In this document: positions 32,406 through 37,434 of the stretch, in pieces | How positions within the stretch are numbered: position 1 is the stretch's first letter | Layout of the letters: every line of letters starts with the position of its first letter | Source: Candidatus Moraniibacteriota bacterium | GTDB lineage: Bacteria; Patescibacteriota; Minisyncoccia; Moranbacterales; GCA-2747515 | DNA length: 37,434 bases | Reading direction: 5' to 3' | NCBI GenBank assembly: GCA_002747515.1 | Contig: PDPP01000005.1 | Coordinates: forward strand, 1 to 37,434 | Position numbers and translations under genes: made by a program | The notes under the pieces: generated by a model | The model's database searches: none | Told to the model about the DNA's origin: nothing | The model's input: the letters and a program-made list of their open reading frames with translations, nothing else

Positions 32406-32413
32406 GTGGTTTT
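32383..32413. terminator. Bidirectional terminator between RNA unit 2 and the double PilB gene
   Basis: AAAACCACTTACA (32383-32395) pairs perfectly with TGTAAGTGGTTTT (32401-32413), loop TTTTA, then a T-run. The convergent PilB-like gene stops at 32419-32421, so both transcripts share it. Confidence 0.88.
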
Positions 32414-32418
32414 CTTTT

Positions 32419-35400
32419 TTATAGTGTTGTGACGCGTCGTGCTTCTTCAAGTGTTGTGACACCTTCTAGTGCCTTGAGAATTGCGTCTTGCTCCATGGTG
32501 AGCATACCGTTTTCGATTGCTTTTTTCTTGATATCAGGCAAGAGAGCATTGTGTGCAATTAATTCACGTAAATCATCATCTAAAACAAATACTTCAGAAA
32601 TCACTGTTCGACCTTTGTATCCAATTCCATTGCATTTCGAGCATTTACCAGGAGAAAAAAGTTTATTTGTTTGAGGTTTAGGAATTGAAACGAGTGGTGA
32701 AATACTATCAAGAACTTTTGTGATAATTGCTTTTTCGCTTTCTTCAATAGTTTTTTCTTTTTTGCATTCGCACAGTGTACGCACAAGACGCTGTGCAATA
32801 AATCCATTTACTGCTGTTGTAAGGTCATCTGTGCTGACACCGAGATTAATGAGTCGTTGTATTGCACCAACAGAATCATTTGTATGAAGAGAAGAGATAA
32901 GAAGATGACCTGTGAGAGCTGCGTTGATTGCAGTTTCTGCTGTTTCTTCGTCACGAATTTCACCAACTAGTATTACATCGGGATCCTGACGCAAAAGCGC
33001 ACGAAGTGCTGTGCCAAATGTGTAGCTACCTTTTTTATTGATTTGTGTTTGTAATATACCATCAAGTTGATATTCAATCGGATCCTCAATTGTGATAATT
33101 TTCATATCTGGAGAGCTGATTTCGTTGAGTATGCTATAAAGTGTTGTCGTCTTACCAGAACCAGTTGGACCAGTATTAAGGAGGATGCCATACGGTTTTT
33201 GTGCTTGCGTCATGATGCGATTAAGATTGTAGTCACGAATACCAATGGAATGAACATCAAGTTTTACACTGTCTTTACTTAACAAGCGCATTACAATTGT
33301 TTCTCCATACCCACCTACAATAATTGAGACACGCACATCTACGTTGTTTTCAGAAGCATTTTCTTGTTCGTACATGATGCGGAAACGACTATCAGAGACA
33401 CCTTGACGGATTGTTGTAGGAATATTGCTAACGACTTTGATTTTGCTGAGCAGGAGTGGGTAACTGACGATTGGAATTTTGGCTATTGATTGTAACACGC
33501 CATCAACACGCATACGGACATCCACTTCCTCCTCGCCAGGCTCGATATGAATATCACTGGATTTAAGAGTTGCGCCATAAGATAAAATCATTGGGAGGAG
33601 GTCAGTTTCTTCTGCATTATTTACTGTTTCATTCATTGATTCAAAGTTTTCAGAATGACTAGAGGCAATTTGTTGTGTTTGTTGACTGACAAATATCCCA
33701 CGAGATAATGATTGTGTCATGAGGTCTTCGTACAATACTTCAATTAACTCGCCTTCAGTTGTGACACGCATTACTTCTTCAATTGTTGTGATACCTTTTA
33801 GAGCTTTAAGTACACCATCTTGTGTCATAGTAACAAGCCCTTCTTCAAGTGCGGCTTTAATGATGTCTGTTTCAGATTCCATATCAAGAATCATTTTTTC
33901 AAGTTTTGGACTCATCGTGAGAACTTCAAATATGCCAACACGACCCTTGTATCCAGTATTATGACATTTTTCACATCCGACTGATCGCCAGATTTTTTCA
34001 ATATTTTTTGGCACCTCTAATTCGGCTTTCGGAGAGATGAGAGAAATCATTTTCATGAACATTTCAACAGTTTCTTTTGCCGGTTCATATTCTTCTTTGC
34101 AGTGCTCACAGAGTTTGCGCACAAGTCGTTGTGCCATGAAGATGTTTGTTGCTGATGGGATAAGAGTGGGTTTAATACCAAGTTCCATGAGGCGGGGAAT
34201 TGTCGCAACAGCGTTATTTGTATGAAGTGTAGAAAGCACTAAATGACCAGTAAGTGCTGCATTTACAGCTACAGCAGCAGTTTCATCATCGCGAATTTCA
34301 CCGACGAGTACAACATCGGGATCTTGACGTACGACAGCACGAAGACCCTTTGCAAATGTATAACCGCGATCTTTCGCTACCTGTGTTTGAGAAATTCCAT
34401 TAATTTGATATTCGATTGGGTCTTCGATGGTGATGATTTTTGTTTCTTCTGATTTGATGTGATTGATGAGTGTGTAGAGAGTTGTCGTCTTACCAGAACC
34501 AGTTGGACCAGTTGTGAGGATCATACCAGCATTTTTGACAATGTTTTTTTGAATATCATCAAATGCTTTTCCTGCAAGTCCGAGACTATTAATGTCGACT
34601 GTAACACTATCACTTTTGAGTAGACGCATTACAATACCTTCAAAAGCCTTTCCTGGAATTGTAGATACACGTACATCAATATTTGCTTCTGCAGAATCAA
34701 ATGCGAAGTGACCATCCTGTGCTTGATCGCGGACATTAATCTTCATTTTACTCATGAGCTTAATGCGGTTTGTGATGAGTTTATATGTATGTTGTGGAAA
34801 ATCCACAATATTTTGAAGTACGCCATCAACACGAAAACGCACTGCTACAGTTTCTTTTTGAGGTTCGAGATGAACATCACTTGCACCGAGGATAACTGCA
34901 CCAGAAAAGAGAATATCAAGTACTTCTGTAGTAGGGAGTGCATCGAGATTTTTTTTTAGTGCGAGCAGCTTTCCTATACCTTCGTTGAATTCTTCTAAGT
35001 CTTTGCCGGAAAGTGTGAGGCGCATTGTATCAATTGCATCGATGAAATATGCATTTTTGTACTGCAGAAGAAGTCGTTCAAATGAATCTGGTGATATGAC
35101 AAAGATTTCTACTGTCCATCCACGTACGTCTTGGAGTTCTTTTATAAATTCACGCATTTCAGGATTTTCTGGTGTCGGTGTGCCGAGTTTCATGTTTTTT
35201 CCTGTGGTATAGAAAACGGCAACATTGTATTTTTTTGATTCTTCCTCAGTGATTGTGGTTACATCATCACTAGCAACTGGAGTGATATTGAGATCAATAT
35301 ATGGTAAATCAAGTTTCTTTGCAGTGTATGAGGCAAATTCTTCTTGGCTTTTTGATTGTAGTTTTTTGAGAGTACGGTCAATTTCACTTGAATGACGGGT

Positions 35401-35439
35401 GTTTTGGGATTTTTGGGGTTTTTTTATTTTTACTACCAT
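32419..35439 (-). CDS. Tandem double PilB/GspE-type secretion ATPase
   Basis: 1006 residues containing two complete GspE/PilB ATPase modules. Module 1: Walker A GPTGSGKT at 311-318, Walker B VVLVGEIRD at 376-384, His box HLVLSTLHT at 399-407, zinc cysteines C444, C447, C489 and C492. Module 2: GPTGSGKT at 757-764, VILVGEIRD at 822-830, HLLISSLHT at 845-853, cysteines C890, C892, C933 and C936 with C-x-C instead of C-x-x-C in the first pair. About 600 residues form the first unit, including an N1E-like segment; about 400 the second. PilB-type ATPases power type IV pilus or type II secretion assembly as hexamers. No other pilus genes are near. Family members usually have a single module of ~400-600 residues. 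Confidence 0.93.
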   Translation of the reverse strand: MVVKIKKPQKSQNTRHSSEIDRTLKKLQSKSQEEFASYTAKKLDLPYIDLNITPVASDDVTTITEEESKKYNVAVFYTTGKNMKLGTPTPENPEMREFIKELQDVRGWTVEIFVISPDSFERLLLQYKNAYFIDAIDTMRLTLSGKDLEEFNEGIGKLLALKKNLDALPTTEVLDILFSGAVILGASDVHLEPQKETVAVRFRVDGVLQNIVDFPQHTYKLITNRIKLMSKMKINVRDQAQDGHFAFDSAEANIDVRVSTIPGKAFEGIVMRLLKSDSVTVDINSLGLAGKAFDDIQKNIVKNAGMILTTGPTGSGKTTTLYTLINHIKSEETKIITIEDPIEYQINGISQTQVAKDRGYTFAKGLRAVVRQDPDVVLVGEIRDDETAAVAVNAALTGHLVLSTLHTNNAVATIPRLMELGIKPTLIPSATNIFMAQRLVRKLCEHCKEEYEPAKETVEMFMKMISLISPKAELEVPKNIEKIWRSVGCEKCHNTGYKGRVGIFEVLTMSPKLEKMILDMESETDIIKAALEEGLVTMTQDGVLKALKGITTIEEVMRVTTEGELIEVLYEDLMTQSLSRGIFVSQQTQQIASSHSENFESMNETVNNAEETDLLPMILSYGATLKSSDIHIEPGEEEVDVRMRVDGVLQSIAKIPIVSYPLLLSKIKVVSNIPTTIRQGVSDSRFRIMYEQENASENNVDVRVSIIVGGYGETIVMRLLSKDSVKLDVHSIGIRDYNLNRIMTQAQKPYGILLNTGPTGSGKTTTLYSILNEISSPDMKIITIEDPIEYQLDGILQTQINKKGSYTFGTALRALLRQDPDVILVGEIRDEETAETAINAALTGHLLISSLHTNDSVGAIQRLINLGVSTDDLTTAVNGFIAQRLVRTLCECKKEKTIEESEKAIITKVLDSISPLVSIPKPQTNKLFSPGKCSKCNGIGYKGRTVISEVFVLDDDLRELIAHNALLPDIKKKAIENGMLTMEQDAILKALEGVTTLEEARRVTTL

Positions 35440-35672
35440 ATATTTTTGACATTATTTTATTTCATTCTATCATCTTATCAGTACAAATAAAAGAAATTTT
35501 TTGCATAAATGTAGTAAGGAGAAATATGAAAAAATATTTTTTTAAAGAGAGTATGTGTGAATAATTTAATTATATATAGATATCTATTGAATTGCTGGTG
35601 AGAAAAATCAAAAAATTATCCAATATAATTAGGCAAATAATATAAGACTTGTAAAAAAAGTAGGTGAAATTA
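35440..35672. other. AT-rich intergenic region without a supported gene
   Basis: Between the double PilB start and the end of the DHH-like gene. A 12-codon ORF (MKKYFFKESMCE) at 35526-35564 has an AAGGAG SD but nothing else to support it. No terminator hairpin or repeat was recognised. Confidence 0.5.
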
Positions 35673-36833
35673 CTAACTCTTTTTTAAGAATTCGGAATAG
35701 TTGAGGAAAATCTCATCCACTTCTCCACATACTTCATCTTGTGTGTGAGCAAGAAGTGGTACTTCGTATACATATTCAGAAAGCATTTTGATTGTGCGTG
35801 TTGTGTCATGTTCTAATGCGATATTTGATTTTTCTGTATTAATAAGTGCAATAAAATTATTATGTTCTTTTTCATAAATGAGCACAAAGACTTTCCCTTT
35901 TGGATAATTTTGTTTTATCTTTTTAAGAATTGCATGAATGTGATGTTTTTCTGCTTTTGTTTGTGTGAGATCATTTTGTGTAATAAGGCTCGTGACAATA
36001 GCGTCATTTAACTGTGACGTTCCAAGATTTTTCATTGCGCGCCCCCAGAGCTGCAGAAGGGAGAAAGTTTGGTTGCGGTAGAGATTTCGAATGATTATTT
36101 GTTGATCAGCGCCGTTTTCAAGCAATTGACTGGATAATGTTAGTGCGTGTGGTGTTGTATTGTGGTTTTGAAAACTATTTGTTGCACTGATGATTCCTGT
36201 GAGAAGTGATTGGGCACATTCTTTGGATATGTGATAGTTTAGCTGATTAAATAGATCACTTACTACCTCTGAAACAGAAGAAGAAACAGCATTGACAAAG
36301 TTTACTTGACCAAATTGTTCATTCGCACTTTTGTTGTCAAAATTTATAATAGGAAGTTCATAGAAGATGTCAGGAATTTCATCATAGAGTTTTCCCATAG
36401 CTTCCTTATCTGTTGCACCAACTGTAATGATGAGATCATAGGGAAATTTATCAGGAAGAAAAGAAAAATCACGTGAATCAATCATACCACGTTCAGGAGT
36501 AATGTAGACATTTACTTTATCTTTCAGTGTTTCTGTACGTACACCAAGAATTTTATTATATGTTGTATCAAAAGAGAGAACGAGGTCTCGTGATCCTGCA
36601 ATTGTATGTGTTAGTTCTGTTGTTTTAGGTCGTGTGAGAAAATTGAGTGATACAATTTGTTCGTAAGGGTCTGAAAAGCCAATTGTTGTTTTGATGTCAT
36701 GATAAAAACAAAAATGAGCGATAGCAAGTGCGCTACAAAAAAAATCATTTTCTGGATTTTCTGGAAGAAGAATGAGAATATGTGTACTCTCATTTACCAT
36801 TTTCTCAAATTGTCTTGTGGGTGACTGTGACAT
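35673..36833 (-). CDS. DHH-family phosphoesterase-like protein, probably catalytically inactive
   Basis: 386 residues from the ATG at 36831-36833 (MSQSPTRQFEK); an upstream extension is hydrophobic and unlikely. The fold resembles NrnA/RecJ-type DHH proteins: NPENDFFCSALAIA replaces the NPDxDAxxS motif, and the DHH motif itself is FDNKSANEQFGQVN (D166-N167-K168). Both histidines and one aspartate of the metal site are therefore lost. TGIISATNSFQNHNTTPHAL still matches the family. No GGGH-type DHHA1 end was seen. It may bind nucleotide or nucleic acid without cleaving. It is transcribed divergently from tsaE. Confidence 0.78.
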   Translation of the reverse strand: MSQSPTRQFEKMVNESTHILILLPENPENDFFCSALAIAHFCFYHDIKTTIGFSDPYEQIVSLNFLTRPKTTELTHTIAGSRDLVLSFDTTYNKILGVRTETLKDKVNVYITPERGMIDSRDFSFLPDKFPYDLIITVGATDKEAMGKLYDEIPDIFYELPIINFDNKSANEQFGQVNFVNAVSSSVSEVVSDLFNQLNYHISKECAQSLLTGIISATNSFQNHNTTPHALTLSSQLLENGADQQIIIRNLYRNQTFSLLQLWGRAMKNLGTSQLNDAIVTSLITQNDLTQTKAEKHHIHAILKKIKQNYPKGKVFVLIYEKEHNNFIALINTEKSNIALEHDTTRTIKMLSEYVYEVPLLAHTQDEVCGEVDEIFLNYSEFLKKS

Positions 36834-36859
36834 AATAAATAATATTTGTAGGATAGTAT

Positions 36860-36888
36860 AGACTATCAATAGCATGTGTTTTTGTCAA
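36860..36888 (-). promoter_or_regulatory. Sigma-70-type promoter for the DHH-like gene
   Basis: On the minus strand TTGACA (36883-36888), 17 nt, then TAGTCT (36860-36865) preceded by TGA. Confidence 0.55.
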
Positions 36889-36939
36889 TTTTTGTACACA
36901 GTTTTTATTTTTTCTGTATTTATTATGATAATTATATCG

Positions 36940-36968
36940 TTGATTTTGTTCACATTTTATTGTATGCT
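36940..36968 (+). promoter_or_regulatory. Candidate promoter for tsaE
   Basis: TTGATT (36940-36945), 17 nt, then TATGCT (36963-36968). The start would be at or just before the ATG at 36978, giving a nearly leaderless mRNA. Confidence 0.4.
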
Positions 36969-36977
36969 TTATTCTAT

Positions 36978-37397
36978 ATGAAAAAAGTTATTACGCGGAC
37001 AATTGAAGAAACGCATACACTTGCAAAAAAATATATTTCTCATAATACACCTTCCATTATCACACTGCAGGGGGATTTAGGTAGTGGGAAGACGACTTTT
37101 ACGCAAGGTGTTTTGCGTGCGTGTGGCGCAAAAGGACCATATACATCACCGACATTTACGATTATGAAAGAGTATGATGTTGATATGTATGGTTATGAAA
37201 GAATATATCATATCGATGCGTATCGTATTGGTAAAGATGATATGATAGAATTAGGGTGGAATGATTTGATGAATAATTCTCGTGCGTGCCTGATTATTGA
37301 ATGGCCAGAAAATATCGCAGATATTTTACCAAAAGATGTGCAAAAAATTCTGTGTGCATGGGTCTCTGAAACAGAACGTGAATATACATTTTTATAA
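36978..37397 (+). CDS. tsaE: tRNA threonylcarbamoyladenosine biosynthesis ATPase TsaE
   Basis: 139 residues from the ATG at 36978-36980 (MKKVITRTIEETHTLAKKY). The frame extends upstream but that part is hydrophobic and not family-like. Walker A GDLGSGKTTFTQG, SPTFTIMKEY, HIDAYRI and LIIEWPENI are all typical. TsaE works with TsaB and TsaD to make t6A37 in ANN-decoding tRNAs. It is expressed divergently from the DHH-like gene. Confidence 0.95.
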   Translation: MKKVITRTIEETHTLAKKYISHNTPSIITLQGDLGSGKTTFTQGVLRACGAKGPYTSPTFTIMKEYDVDMYGYERIYHIDAYRIGKDDMIELGWNDLMNNSRACLIIEWPENIADILPKDVQKILCAWVSETEREYTFL

Positions 37398-37419
37398 AAG
37401 TTATTTTTAATAAAAAAAT

Positions 37420-37434
37420 ATGCATAAAAAAACA
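37420..37434 (+). CDS. Possible start of the next gene (partial)
   Basis: ATG at 37420 opens MHKKT at the very edge, 23 nt after tsaE. Too short to judge; a tsaB-like neighbour is often found here. Confidence 0.2.

Larger units (their letters stand above)
32153..32418 (+). ncRNA. Putative structured RNA of about 265 nt, class unknown
   Basis: The transcript runs from a very strong promoter to a perfect terminator and includes no ORF above 15 codons that I would credit. A 9-bp long-range helix pairs CTGTAGGCA (32195-32203) with TGCCTACAG (32334-32342). Inside it are GAGCTC (32227-32232) with GGGCTC (32258-32263), six pairs including G-U, and CCCGCG (32313-32318) with CGCGGG (32323-32328). A small SD-ORF follows near the 3' end. 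The start AGTCCGGTTAGGAAGGG resembles the SRP RNA apical motif loosely but does not fit it. It could be a 6S-like, leader-like or novel RNA. Confidence 0.6.

Noticed and set aside
35526..35564. 12-codon ORF with an AAGGAG SD
   Set aside because: No other support; chance occurrence in AT-rich sequence is likely.
36876..36977. N-terminal 34-residue extension of tsaE
   Set aside because: Hydrophobic, not family-like, and overlaps the divergent promoter region; the ATG at 36978 fits TsaE.
1..37434. Recoded genetic code (TGA as Gly or Trp)
   Set aside because: Several genes end in TGA within ATGA overlaps and no essential gene carries an internal TGA.

Overview
The window looks like a chromosomal segment from a low-GC bacterium of the Candidate Phyla Radiation (Patescibacteria), near its replication origin. 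That is inferred from the gene set: compact core genes, tiny intergenic gaps, few Shine-Dalgarno (SD) motifs, VirB2-like pilin and PilB proteins, DUF721, and large PKD/lamin-tail surface proteins. TGA works as a stop (several genes end in overlapping ATGA), so this is not the TGA=Gly code of Gracilibacteria/Absconditabacteria. No tRNA, rRNA, CRISPR array or insertion sequence was seen.

Layout. (1) 1-2999, plus strand: tandem surface proteins that share a C-terminal membrane tail; the second carries an apparent frameshift. (2) 2962-10253, minus strand: rpmH-rnpA-yidC-jag runs straight into a glycan locus (flippase, two GT2 glycosyltransferases, two O-antigen polymerase/ligase-like proteins), much of it with 1-23 nt overlaps. 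(3) 10254-10556: probable oriC with DnaA boxes and divergent promoters. (4) 10557-13468, plus strand: dnaA-dnaN-DUF721. (5) 13469-15104: dispersed repeats in two related blocks either side of a solitary membrane-protein gene with its own SD and terminator. (6) 15105-17810, minus strand: a class A penicillin-binding protein with an unusual Cys-rich N-terminus. (7) 18068-24680, minus strand: yebC, ruvC, a 7TM protein, an ATP-grasp ligase fused to a retropepsin-like (RimB-type) protease, a second ATP-grasp, a YdjC-like deacetylase and a DUF1704 metallopeptidase. The last five look like an amino-acid or peptide tagging and untagging system. (8) 24681-29287: palindromic repeats, a lamin-tail/PKD surface protein, a small 86-aa gene with a near-consensus promoter, and a VirB2-like pilin domain joined to a possible M15-type peptidase domain. 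(9) 29288-32418: ruvB, a small membrane protein, a PH-domain protein and a MazG-like gene on the minus strand, with two apparent non-coding RNA units on the plus strand. (10) 32419-37434: a 1006-aa protein made of two complete PilB/GspE ATPase modules in tandem, a DHH-family pseudoenzyme, and tsaE.

The items most worth attention are the ATP-grasp/retropepsin/7TM/DUF1704 cluster, the tandem double PilB, the two strongly promoted RNA units of unknown class, and the repeat-flanked cassette. All functions are inferred from motif recognition by eye; no database search was run.
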